From positions 61,109-125,108 of the forward strand of contig NZ_MUHA01000027.1 of NCBI RefSeq assembly GCF_002217355.1: a DNA stretch of 64,000 nucleotides, read 5' to 3'. Under the pieces are notes generated by a model. It did no database searches. It had not been told where the DNA came from and worked only from the letters and a program-made list of their open reading frames with translations. Source of the stretch: Flavobacterium oncorhynchi. GTDB taxonomy: Bacteria > Bacteroidota > Bacteroidia > Flavobacteriales > Flavobacteriaceae. A program made the position numbers and the translations under genes. Positions 43,797 through 51,823 of the stretch are shown here, piece by piece. Position 1 is the first letter of the stretch, and every line of letters starts with the position of its first letter.

Positions 43797-44214
43797 ATGT
43801 TTTTTTTTATTGAGTATGAAACTCGTTAACAGAAATTGACCTATTTAAGATGAAAAGTAAATCATAAAAAATGCATTTTATGAATCTTAAAAAATGTCCT
43901 AGTAAGGTAAAAATAGGGATTATATAACAGGCTGACTAACAAAAACTGCATTATATAACATTTCTTAATGCTTTTAACAGGAATAATAAGCGTATATTTT
44001 TGAAACAAAAAATGGTAATACTAATTCAAAAAAACACCAAAAACAATAAATTTCAAACCAAAACAACTAAATCAAACCTGCCAAATAAAGCAGAATAGTT
44101 GAAATAATTCTCATAATCTTTTATTAAAACAAATAAGATACTATATTTGCAACACTGTTGCGTTACTTGTTTTTACTAATGATACTAACAAATAGCGTAC
44201 AGAAATACCACTAA
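43797..44214. other. 418-bp AT-rich spacer with divergent promoters
   Basis: The stretch contains a -7 box and a GCAACA palindrome near its right end (listed separately). The remainder is AT-rich with no ORF or repeat that I recognise. Confidence 0.5.
44142..44161 (+). promoter_or_regulatory. -7 box overlapping a GCAACA-C-TGTTGC palindrome
   Basis: TATATTTG (44142-44149) fits the Bacteroidota -7 consensus. Starting at its last base, GCAACA-C-TGTTGC (44149-44161) is a perfect 6-bp-arm palindrome covering the expected start of transcription, 54 bases before the ATG. That position suits a repressor operator. The regulator is unknown; a metal-responsive one is a guess from the genes downstream. 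Confidence 0.5.
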
Positions 44215-44565
44215 ATGAAAAAGAAAGTAGTAGTTGTCAATTTCATAATATCTTTAACTGTATTGTTTACAATGCTGTTTCAGACTATTCACTCCTACGA
44301 ACACGTTTTTAAACAATTATCTGAGAAACACTGCGATCACAAATATACTGCTGGTCAAAATGAGATAACACACAGTCATTCTGTAGACTCAAGTTGTTCT
44401 ATTTGTCATTTTGCGTTTAGCACATTTATTCCAAATACTTTTCAGACCTTATCTTTTCATAAAGTAATTTCTGAAATATCTTATCAGTTTGTTTATTCTC
44501 AAACTGTTTCTACATTTTTCAAAGGCAGTCTTTTTGCCCTTCGTGCACCGCCCGCATTACTTTAG
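44215..44565 (+). CDS. Small Cys/His-rich exported protein
   Basis: This 116-aa protein was not assigned to a characterised family. It starts with a signal-anchor-like hydrophobic segment (about 6-24), then HCDHKY, THSHSVDSSCSICHF, giving three Cys and several His within about 30 residues, a plausible metal site. The C-terminus ends LRAPPALL. Such small proteins occur upstream of metal-related TonB receptors in Flavobacteria (recollection, not searched). It is the first gene of a stretch containing an ABC ATPase, a siderophore-type receptor and two ABC-2 permeases, although 261 bp separate it from the ATPase. A metal-binding or sensing accessory role is inferred. Confidence 0.7.
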   Translation: MKKKVVVVNFIISLTVLFTMLFQTIHSYEHVFKQLSEKHCDHKYTAGQNEITHSHSVDSSCSICHFAFSTFIPNTFQTLSFHKVISEISYQFVYSQTVSTFFKGSLFALRAPPALL

Positions 44566-44826
44566 TTTACAAAATTTTATTCGTCACAATTTTAAAATTG
44601 CCTCATGCCTATTTCACTGTAAATAAGCAAAATCGCGTTTTATTATTATGTCATTATTTGAGCTGTTTTGTTCTAAAATCAGTTCAAACGCCTGAATAAT
44701 CAATTTTCGTAAACAAATCTTCACATTTCTTTTTAAGAAGTAAAAATCAAGCTTTTACAAAACTGTATCAGCTCGAAGTTTCTATATCAAAAATCAAAAT
44801 AATCCATCCAAATACATAAAAAAATT

Positions 44827-45522
44827 ATGCTGACAGCCGAGAATCTAACCAAAAAATATGGTGATAATATTGCTTTGAACAAATTGAATCTAACGATAAA
44901 AGAAGGTGAAATTTTTGCCCTTTTAGGTCAAAACGGTGCAGGAAAAACGACAACAATCAATCTTTTTCTTGGGTTTATTGAACCTACAGACGGCGAACTG
45001 CTAATCAATAATATTTCGGTTACAGAAAATACGCAGGAAACAAAAAAACACGTAGCCTATATTCCTGAAACGGTTATGTTATATCCTAATCTAAGCGGTT
45101 TAGAAAATCTAAAATTCTTTTCGTCTCTGGCTGGATTCAAATATTCTGCGGGAGAACTGACCTATTTTTTAACAAAAGCGGGTTTGCAAACCACGGCGCA
45201 CAACAAAGATTTAGGAGGTTATTCTAAAGGAATGCGCCAGAAAGTTGGAATTGCTATTGCCATTGCAAAAAAAGCCAAAGTGCTTTTGTTAGATGAGCCT
45301 ACGAGCGGTTTGGACCCAAAGGCTTCTAATGAATTTTCACAGATTTTAAAAGAACTTTCTGCAGATGGAACCGCTATCTTAATGGCAACGCACGACATTT
45401 TCAGAGCCAGAGAAGTGGCTTCGCACATTGGAATCATGAAACAGGGAAATCTAGTTACGGTAATCGAAGCTGACAAAATCTCTGCAAATGAACTTGAAAA
45501 TCTGTATTTACAAACGGTATAA
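44827..45522 (+). CDS. ABC transporter ATP-binding protein (ABC-2 exporter type)
   Basis: This 231-aa cytoplasmic ATPase has Walker A GQNGAGKTTT (about 35-44), a Q-loop region, ABC signature GYSKGMRQK, Walker B LLLDEP followed by TSGLDPKA, and H-loop ATHD. It resembles CcmA/NosF-like ATPases that work with ABC-2 permeases. It is followed 31 bp later by a TonB receptor gene and then by two DUF3526 permease genes, which are its probable membrane partners. Having the receptor between ATPase and permeases is an unusual gene order. Confidence 0.93.
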   Translation: MLTAENLTKKYGDNIALNKLNLTIKEGEIFALLGQNGAGKTTTINLFLGFIEPTDGELLINNISVTENTQETKKHVAYIPETVMLYPNLSGLENLKFFSSLAGFKYSAGELTYFLTKAGLQTTAHNKDLGGYSKGMRQKVGIAIAIAKKAKVLLLDEPTSGLDPKASNEFSQILKELSADGTAILMATHDIFRAREVASHIGIMKQGNLVTVIEADKISANELENLYLQTV

Positions 45523-45553
45523 AAGGAAATCGAATTTCCATTAAAGCAAAAAA

Positions 45554-47842
45554 ATGAAACATTTATTCAGCCTTTTATTTTTAATAATTGGCACACATTA
45601 TATACAATCTCAAACGGTTAACAGGAGATCAAAAGACACAATCGCTAAGGATTCTATCAAACGAAATGAGTTGCAAACGGTGGAAATTGTAGGCCGCTCG
45701 ACCAAAAAATACAACAGCGATTACTCGTTTGCTGCAACAAAAATTGCTGCTTTAAACAAAGATATTCCGCAGTCTATTTCGACAATAACTAAAGAATTAA
45801 TTGCGGATAAAGCTGCATTTTATCTAGCCGATGCAGTAAAAATGTCAAGCGGCGTTATTCCTGCCAGTTATTACAATCAATATACTATTCGAGGAATAAG
45901 TCAGAACGAAGAAGGTCAGATTATTAACGGAATGCGAACACGTCAATACTACTTTTTACAGCCTTTAACGAGTAATATCGAACGTGTTGAAGTTATAAAA
46001 GGGCCTTCGAGTGCAACATTTTCATCTGTAGATCCAGGCGGAAGCATCAATTTAGTAACAAAAAAGCCATTGGCAATAGACAGAAAAGAAGTCAGTTTGA
46101 GCGTTGGAAGTTTCAGTACTTTAAGAGGAACTTTGGATTTTACAGGTCCTTTAAACGAATCCAAAACACTTTTATATCGTGTAAACGGCGCCTATCAGCA
46201 GGCAAAATCATTTCGTGATTTAGTTAACAACAAATCGTTTTTATTCTCTCCTTCTTTCAGTTATATCCCGAACGAAAAAACGGCTATTAATACAGAATTG
46301 ATTTTAAGTAATATGACAGGAATTTTAGACAGAGGTCAGCCTATTTTTGGCGCTGTTGCAGGAAAAACAAGTCTGAATAAAACTCCGATAAGCTTAAATC
46401 TTGGCGCACCGAGTGATTTTTTTAAATCGAAAGAAATGATCGTGACAACCAATTTTGCTCATAAATTCAGTTCGAAAATTGGTTTTAATGCTGTTTACAT
46501 GAAACAAACCTGGACAGAAGATCTTCAGGAACATAGAACCACAAATGCTTTTGCGGTTGATATGAACAATAAACCTGTTACCAATCTCGCCATGATGCAG
46601 TTTGTGCAGCGTCAGCAAAATTGGGATATTGACAATTTAAGTGCTTATTTTAATTTTAATTTAAAAACCGGAAAATTAAATCATAAACTACTAGCAGGCT
46701 ACGATCTAAGCAGCTGGAATAAAAACAAAGGCGGCGGACAAAATGCGGCAAGAGGTTATTTGTTGAAAGACGGAACGATTGCAGGTTCTTTTGTCGCAGC
46801 AAATGCAGCAAATTACCAAACGGTTACCATTGACGGTGTAGTAATGCCTAAACCAAATGTTGAATATTTTAATTTGGGCAATCCTGCTTATAAAATCACA
46901 AGTCCTAACGATTATACTTTAAATGTCAGAACCGCTCTCCCATCAGCCTTAACAACTACAAATGCGGTTTATATTCAAGATCAAATACAATGGGAAAAAT
47001 TTACTTTTTTATTGGGATTGCGAAATGAATGGTTTGAAGATATTACCAATTATGACACTAACAAGGAATTAAAAGTAAAAAAATCGGCTTTATTGCCAAG
47101 AGTTGGAATCACGTATGCTGTAAACGATGCTATTAATGTTTATACAACTTATCTTGAAGGTTATCAGCCGCAGTCGAACACGGTCACTTTAATGCCGCAA
47201 ACAGGGACTTTGCCTGCCGGAAGTTTATTTGATCCACTTGAAAGTGATTTGAAAGAAGTGGGAATAAAAACTACTTTTTTAAATAATTCGATGAGTTTCA
47301 ACGCTGCGATTTACGAAATCAATCAGCGCAATATTTTAATGAATGCCAATGATCCTGCAAACCCCGATTTATTGGTAACGAGAGGTGCTGAACGAAGCCG
47401 TGGTTTTGAGTGTGATCTTGCCGGATATATTACGACCGACTGGCAGATTAATGTTTCGTATAGTTATATCGATGCCGAAATTATTCAAGACAATAATCCT
47501 GCATTAATTGGTGCCAGAAAACAAAATACTCCAAAAAACAGCGCCAATTTATGGACACGTTACAACTTTGCTTCTGACTCTGTTTTAAAAGATCTCGGAA
47601 TTGGTTTTGGAGTTCAATATCAAAGCAGCAAAGTGCCTTGGTTCACAAGAGACTTTACACTTCCTGATTTTACCATTTTTGATGCTGCTTTGTTTTACAA
47701 ACCAAGTAAAAGTAATGTACAGATTGCTGTAAATGCAGGCAATTTATTAAACAAAACCTATTGGCTTGGTGCGCAGAATTATTTGCGTTTGTTTCCGGGA
47801 AGTCCTAGAAATGCTAGCCTTACTGTAACTTATAAATTTTAA
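45554..47842 (+). CDS. TonB-dependent siderophore-type receptor within an ABC-2 operon
   Basis: This 762-aa outer-membrane importer has a signal peptide (about 1-19), no carboxypeptidase-like domain, and a TonB-box-like region followed by a plug (PQSISTITKELIADKAA, YTIRGISQNEEG, VEVIKGPSSATFSSVDPGGSINLVTKKP). The barrel ends VTYKF. The plug motifs put it in the TonB-siderophore class. It lies 31 bp after the ABC ATPase gene and 218 bp before the permeases, so its substrate may be handled by the same system. Copper, zinc or iron chelates are the obvious candidates. No SusD or FecR is adjacent. Confidence 0.92.
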   Translation: MKHLFSLLFLIIGTHYIQSQTVNRRSKDTIAKDSIKRNELQTVEIVGRSTKKYNSDYSFAATKIAALNKDIPQSISTITKELIADKAAFYLADAVKMSSGVIPASYYNQYTIRGISQNEEGQIINGMRTRQYYFLQPLTSNIERVEVIKGPSSATFSSVDPGGSINLVTKKPLAIDRKEVSLSVGSFSTLRGTLDFTGPLNESKTLLYRVNGAYQQAKSFRDLVNNKSFLFSPSFSYIPNEKTAINTELILSNMTGILDRGQPIFGAVAGKTSLNKTPISLNLGAPSDFFKSKEMIVTTNFAHKFSSKIGFNAVYMKQTWTEDLQEHRTTNAFAVDMNNKPVTNLAMMQFVQRQQNWDIDNLSAYFNFNLKTGKLNHKLLAGYDLSSWNKNKGGGQNAARGYLLKDGTIAGSFVAANAANYQTVTIDGVVMPKPNVEYFNLGNPAYKITSPNDYTLNVRTALPSALTTTNAVYIQDQIQWEKFTFLLGLRNEWFEDITNYDTNKELKVKKSALLPRVGITYAVNDAINVYTTYLEGYQPQSNTVTLMPQTGTLPAGSLFDPLESDLKEVGIKTTFLNNSMSFNAAIYEINQRNILMNANDPANPDLLVTRGAERSRGFECDLAGYITTDWQINVSYSYIDAEIIQDNNPALIGARKQNTPKNSANLWTRYNFASDSVLKDLGIGFGVQYQSSKVPWFTRDFTLPDFTIFDAALFYKPSKSNVQIAVNAGNLLNKTYWLGAQNYLRLFPGSPRNASLTVTYKF

Positions 47843-47861
47843 TTCGTTGAAGTGAAAAACA

Positions 47862-48029
47862 TTTAAACACATAGAAACATAGATTTTCTTTCTAAAGAAG
47901 ATAATTGAAAGAAACTAGTTTCTAACACATAGTTCTCAAAGTTTGTCATTCCGAGGAACGAGGAATGGCAAGATTGTGTAAGCAAAACGATTCTTTTGAG
48001 ACCTAAACTTCATGTTCTATGTGTTTAAA
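47862..48029. repeat. ACACATAG-family inverted element with a nested GTCATTCC hairpin
   Basis: The left end TTTAAACACATAGAAACATAG (47862-47882) and right end ATGTTCTATGTGTTTAAA (48012-48029) are inverted copies with a one-base gap. Between them lies GTCATTCCGAGGAACGAGGAATGGC (shown in full at 47945-47969), a small imperfect hairpin of another repeat type. The element separates the receptor gene from the first permease gene. Confidence 0.75.
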
Positions 48030-48060
48030 CATTACACTCAACAGGTAAATTTTAATTAAT

Positions 48061-49512
48061 ATGAAATTATTACAAACCGAAATACTTATTGCTAAACATT
48101 TTAAGAACTCTGTTTTTAAAAACTCAGCGATATACGTGATTACACTTTTTATCGGCGCTCTGCTCCTCTTTGCAGCATTTTCTGGCTGGGACAATTACAA
48201 AAGTCAAAACGAAACCAGCGAAAAATATCAGCATGAATCCCGTGAAGACTGGTTGAAAAATCCAGATAAAAATCCGCATAGAATGGCGCATTACGGAAAT
48301 TTTGCGTTTCGAAAAAGTACGTCTTTAAGTGTTTTCGAATTTGGAATGGAACCGTTTTTTGGAAATGCGATTTTCCTCGAAGCGCACAAACAAAATACGG
48401 CTAATTTCTCTGAAGCGGGATTCTCAAACAGTATGCTTCGTTTTGGCGAAATCAGTATTGCGATGATTTTACAGGTTTTACTTCCGTTATTAATCTTTTT
48501 TATTGGTTTTAATTCTGTGGCGTACGAAAGGGAAAACGGAACTTTAAAAATCCTTTTAAGTCAAGGAATCAGTTGGAAACAACTTTTGTTTGGTAAAATC
48601 CTAGGCATTGCAAGCGTCGTTATGCTGCTTTTTGTTCCAACTATTATTGTTTTGGTTTTGATTTGGTTACTGCTTCAAAACTTCTCCATTTCGACAGATG
48701 AATCGATTAAAATGCTGTTGTTTATTGCATTCCATTTTATTTACCTGATGTTCTTTTGTGTTGCTGCTGTTTTAATTTCGGCTTCAAGCCAAACATCAAA
48801 AAAAGCGTTGGTTTCTTTAATTGGAATCTGGTTAATTTTTACCATTATTCTGCCAAGAACAACTCAGGCAATTGGAGCGTATTTGTATGAAGCACCTTCA
48901 AAAATTCAGTTTAACAGCAATATCGAAAAAGATATTTTAAAACAAGGCGACAGTCATAATCCAAACGATGTGCATTACAAGGCTATAAAAGATTCTTTAT
49001 TGAGAGTTTACAAAGTCGATTCCGTACAAAAACTTCCGTTTAATTATTCTGGGTTTATTATGACTGAGGGCGAAAAAATCAGCTCAAATATTTACGATAA
49101 ACATTTAGAAAATCTTCTACAAATTTATGCTGAGCAAAATAGTTTTTCTAAAGCTGTTTCGTTCCTAAATCCTTATATCGCAATGAAAAATTTATCGATG
49201 GGATTATCAAATACAGATTATGATTCATACATCGATTTTCAGAAACAAGCCGAGAAATATCGTTACGAAATGGCGCAGAAAATGAATGCTTTACAAATAA
49301 AATACATCAGCAATAAAAAACCGCAGCCTAACGATAAACCTTTAACAATTGGCAAAGAACATTGGGCTGATGTTGAAGAATTTCATTATGAACCTAAAAG
49401 TATCTGGGAGGTTTTAAAAACCGAAATTGCCTCTGTTATTTCTATTCTTTTATGGGTAATTCTGTTATTTGTTTTGATCCGAATTGCTGCTAAAAACCTA
49501 AAAGCCATTTAA
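48061..49512 (+). CDS. ABC-2 type permease, DUF3526 family (first of two)
   Basis: This 483-aa inner-membrane permease has an N-terminal helix (about 25-42), a long periplasmic loop containing HYGNFAFRKSTSLSVFEFGMEPFFGN, which is characteristic of DUF3526 ABC permeases, then five or more helices (about 135-265 and 455-478). The second large extracytoplasmic loop (about 270-440) is rich in charged residues. It is one base away from the second permease gene, so the two likely form a heterodimer driven by the ATPase at 44827-45522. The transported substrate is unknown; related NosY-like permeases serve metalloenzyme maturation or export. Confidence 0.88.
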   Translation: MKLLQTEILIAKHFKNSVFKNSAIYVITLFIGALLLFAAFSGWDNYKSQNETSEKYQHESREDWLKNPDKNPHRMAHYGNFAFRKSTSLSVFEFGMEPFFGNAIFLEAHKQNTANFSEAGFSNSMLRFGEISIAMILQVLLPLLIFFIGFNSVAYERENGTLKILLSQGISWKQLLFGKILGIASVVMLLFVPTIIVLVLIWLLLQNFSISTDESIKMLLFIAFHFIYLMFFCVAAVLISASSQTSKKALVSLIGIWLIFTIILPRTTQAIGAYLYEAPSKIQFNSNIEKDILKQGDSHNPNDVHYKAIKDSLLRVYKVDSVQKLPFNYSGFIMTEGEKISSNIYDKHLENLLQIYAEQNSFSKAVSFLNPYIAMKNLSMGLSNTDYDSYIDFQKQAEKYRYEMAQKMNALQIKYISNKKPQPNDKPLTIGKEHWADVEEFHYEPKSIWEVLKTEIASVISILLWVILLFVLIRIAAKNLKAI

Positions 49513-49513
49513 T

Positions 49514-50860
49514 ATGTTAGTACTCTTATTTAAAAATTTTATCCGTTCGAAAGGCACCAAAATTGGATTGCTTTTTTTACTCGCAATTGGCTTTATTAGT
49601 CTTTTAATTGGACATCAGTTTCAGGAAAAACAACAGAATAATATTACTGAAGCGGCAATTTACCAAAAGGAACATATAGCGAGAAATGCCGCTTTTCATA
49701 AAGACGAAATTGGACTTCTGCTCTACTACATCAAGTTTTCATTGGTTAATAAAACACTGCCTATAAACAGTTTATCGATTGGACAGCGCGATGTAAATCC
49801 GTCTATTCAAAGCGTTACCATTCGTGGTTTGGAAGCTCAGAAATACGATTCAGAACTTAATAATCCGAGCAATCTTTTAGCCGGAAATATCGATTTTAGT
49901 TTTGTGCTTTTGTATTTATTTCCGCTTTTGATAATCGCTTTTTCATATAATATTATTTCTGAAGAAAAAGAATCTGGAACTTGGAAAATTGTGGCAACAC
50001 AAAGTCCAAATACCTTTTTATACATCTTGAAACTATTCTACGTCCGAATTTTAATTTTAATCGGACTTTTGACTTTGATTCTTTTGGCAGCGGTTATCTT
50101 TTTACAAATCCCAATTGACAAATCGCTTATTGTATTTTATGGGCTTTCTGTTTTATACTTATTATTTTGGTTTGCCGTTTGTTTTTTTATTGTTTCGCTG
50201 CAAAAAAACTCAAACTTCAATGCGGTCATTCTATTGACGATTTGGTTATTCTTGATTATAGTTCTTCCTGCAGGAATTAATACATACATCATCAATACAT
50301 ACAAAGTTCCTGAGGCTTTAGAATTAACGCTTACGCAGAGAAACGCTTACCACGAAAAATGGGATATGGACAAGCAGGAAACATTGGATAAATTCTACAA
50401 ACATTATCCGCAGTTTAAAAATTATCCTTTGCCTGATAAGGAATTCAGCTGGCTTTGGTATTATGCGATGCAGCAAATGGGTGACGATGAATCTGCTGTT
50501 CATTCAAAAGAATTACAAACTAAACTGCAGCAGCGCAATAATGCCGGCGAATTTATTGCACAGTTTATTCCAACGCTTCATACTCAAATTCAGTTAAATG
50601 AAATTGCAAAATCAGATTTACGAAATCAACTTTTATTTTTAAAAGAAACAACACAATTTCATGAAAAACTGCGCTTGTATTTCTATCCAAAAATATTCGA
50701 CAATGCTCCGGTTAATCAGGAAAAATGGGAGAATTTTAAAGTTGAAACTTTTAATGATAACTCTGAAACTAGTTTTGTAAAAGCGTTTTTACCCTTACTG
50801 CTTTTTAATTTATTGCTGATTGGTTTTGGATGGCGAAATTTTAAACGTAAGGTTATTTAA
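49514..50860 (+). CDS. ABC-2 type permease, DUF3526 family (second of two)
   Basis: This 448-aa membrane protein parallels the preceding gene: a first helix (about 17-36), an extracytoplasmic loop with SLSIGQRDVNPSIQSVTIRG, a helix bundle (about 125-265), a second large loop, and a final helix (about 425-440). The gene begins with only one base between it and the preceding stop. Its last two codons and stop lie inside the left arm of a downstream inverted repeat (50853-50980), so the repeat insertion site coincides with the gene end. It is likely the partner of the first permease. Confidence 0.87.
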   Translation: MLVLLFKNFIRSKGTKIGLLFLLAIGFISLLIGHQFQEKQQNNITEAAIYQKEHIARNAAFHKDEIGLLLYYIKFSLVNKTLPINSLSIGQRDVNPSIQSVTIRGLEAQKYDSELNNPSNLLAGNIDFSFVLLYLFPLLIIAFSYNIISEEKESGTWKIVATQSPNTFLYILKLFYVRILILIGLLTLILLAAVIFLQIPIDKSLIVFYGLSVLYLLFWFAVCFFIVSLQKNSNFNAVILLTIWLFLIIVLPAGINTYIINTYKVPEALELTLTQRNAYHEKWDMDKQETLDKFYKHYPQFKNYPLPDKEFSWLWYYAMQQMGDDESAVHSKELQTKLQQRNNAGEFIAQFIPTLHTQIQLNEIAKSDLRNQLLFLKETTQFHEKLRLYFYPKIFDNAPVNQEKWENFKVETFNDNSETSFVKAFLPLLLFNLLLIGFGWRNFKRKVI

Positions 50861-50980
50861 CCGCAAAGAGCGCAAACAATTACGCAAAGTTCGCAAAGTT
50901 TTACACAAAGCTTTGCGAACTTTGCGTTTTTACTAAGCATCCTAAGTTAAAAAAACTTTGCGTGCTTTGCGGTTAAATAA
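50853..50980. repeat. Double inverted repeat (CGCAAAG family) overlapping a stop codon
   Basis: Outer arms at 50853-50876 (starting TTATTTAACCGCAAAG) and 50957-50980 pair at 22 of 24 positions. Inner arms ACGCAAAGTTCGCAAAG (50882-50898) and CTTTGCGAACTTTGCGT (50911-50927) pair perfectly over 17 bases. The outer left arm covers the final codons and stop of the permease gene. RNA from it would form a strong two-tier hairpin. Confidence 0.9.
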
Positions 50981-51045
50981 TCCTGTGGTTAAAAAACAAC
51001 AATAAACCTATTCTGAATAAAATCATTCGAATTAACCTTTATTTG

Positions 51046-51085
51046 AATTTTATTTAGAATTAATATAAATAAACTTTTATATTTG
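51046..51085 (+). promoter_or_regulatory. Putative promoter of the ECF sigma operon with an iron-box-like dyad
   Basis: TATATTTG (51078-51085) fits the -7 consensus, 72 bases before the sigma gene ATG. Just upstream, TTTATTTA (51049-51056) and TAAATAAA (51066-51073) form an 8-bp dyad. The 15-mer AATTTTATTTAGAAT (51046-51060) recurs inverted at 37163-37177, upstream of the siderophore receptor. Regulation by a Fur-like repressor is inferred. Confidence 0.45.
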
Positions 51086-51157
51086 CCGCTTTCTTAGCAA
51101 ATCGAAGTACTTTTCAAAATTTACTTAATATTGCTTTTTCAAAGTAAATTTCGCTTA

Positions 51158-51757
51158 ATGAACAATAATACCAGTTTCGAATTAAATCTATTCCTGTCCT
51201 TTAAGGAAGGTGATGAAACTGCGTTTAAATTTTTCTACGACAAATATTTCAGACGAATTCAATCTTTTAGTGTTCAATTTATTTACGACTCAGACGAAGC
51301 TGAAAACCTTGCGCAAGAAGCTTTACTTCATTTGTGGCAAAATAGAGAAAGCGTAGATTCTATCAACGGGATTCAGGCTTTTTTGTTTACTTACGCCAAA
51401 TCTAAATGTTTGAATTTAATTCGTCATAACAAGGTAAAGGATAAGTTTAAAAATGATTTGTTGAACTATAAAGAGAGAGAACTGGATATTGAGGTTTTAA
51501 ATTCGCTTCAGTTTGATACTTTAGAATTGACTGAACTTGAACATATAATTCAAGAATCGATCAACGATCTTCCTCCTAAAACCAGAGAAGTTTTTATAAA
51601 AAAACGCTTTGAGAATAAAAAAAATGCAGAAATAGCCGAAGAAATGCAAGTTACCTTAAAAGCTGTTGAAGCCCACATGACAAAGGCTTTGAAGATTTTA
51701 AAAACAAAACTATCCGATTATTTATTCCTTATTTTTATCCTTATTTATAATAATTAA
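51158..51757 (+). CDS. ECF RNA polymerase sigma-70 factor
   Basis: This roughly 199-aa sigma factor has region 2 (FKFFYDKYFRRIQSFSVQFIYDSDEAENLAQEALLHLW, described by its ends) and region 4 (ESINDLPPKTREVFIKKRFENKKNAEIAEEM). The start is placed at ATG 51158; the in-frame TTG at 51131 adds nine residues without family support. A C-terminal hydrophobic tail (LSDYLFLIFILIYNN) is common in Bacteroidota ECF factors of this group. It is 66 bp upstream of a FecR anti-sigma gene and a SusC with an STN domain, the usual cell-surface-signalling triad. It should direct transcription of the SusC/SusD/cytochrome-peroxidase genes. Confidence 0.94.
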   Translation: MNNNTSFELNLFLSFKEGDETAFKFFYDKYFRRIQSFSVQFIYDSDEAENLAQEALLHLWQNRESVDSINGIQAFLFTYAKSKCLNLIRHNKVKDKFKNDLLNYKERELDIEVLNSLQFDTLELTELEHIIQESINDLPPKTREVFIKKRFENKKNAEIAEEMQVTLKAVEAHMTKALKILKTKLSDYLFLIFILIYNN

Positions 51758-51823
51758 GAATAAAAGGTAGGGTTTTTTATTTCTGAGGTGTACTTACTAT
51801 AACCAGAAGTTTAATATTTAAAT

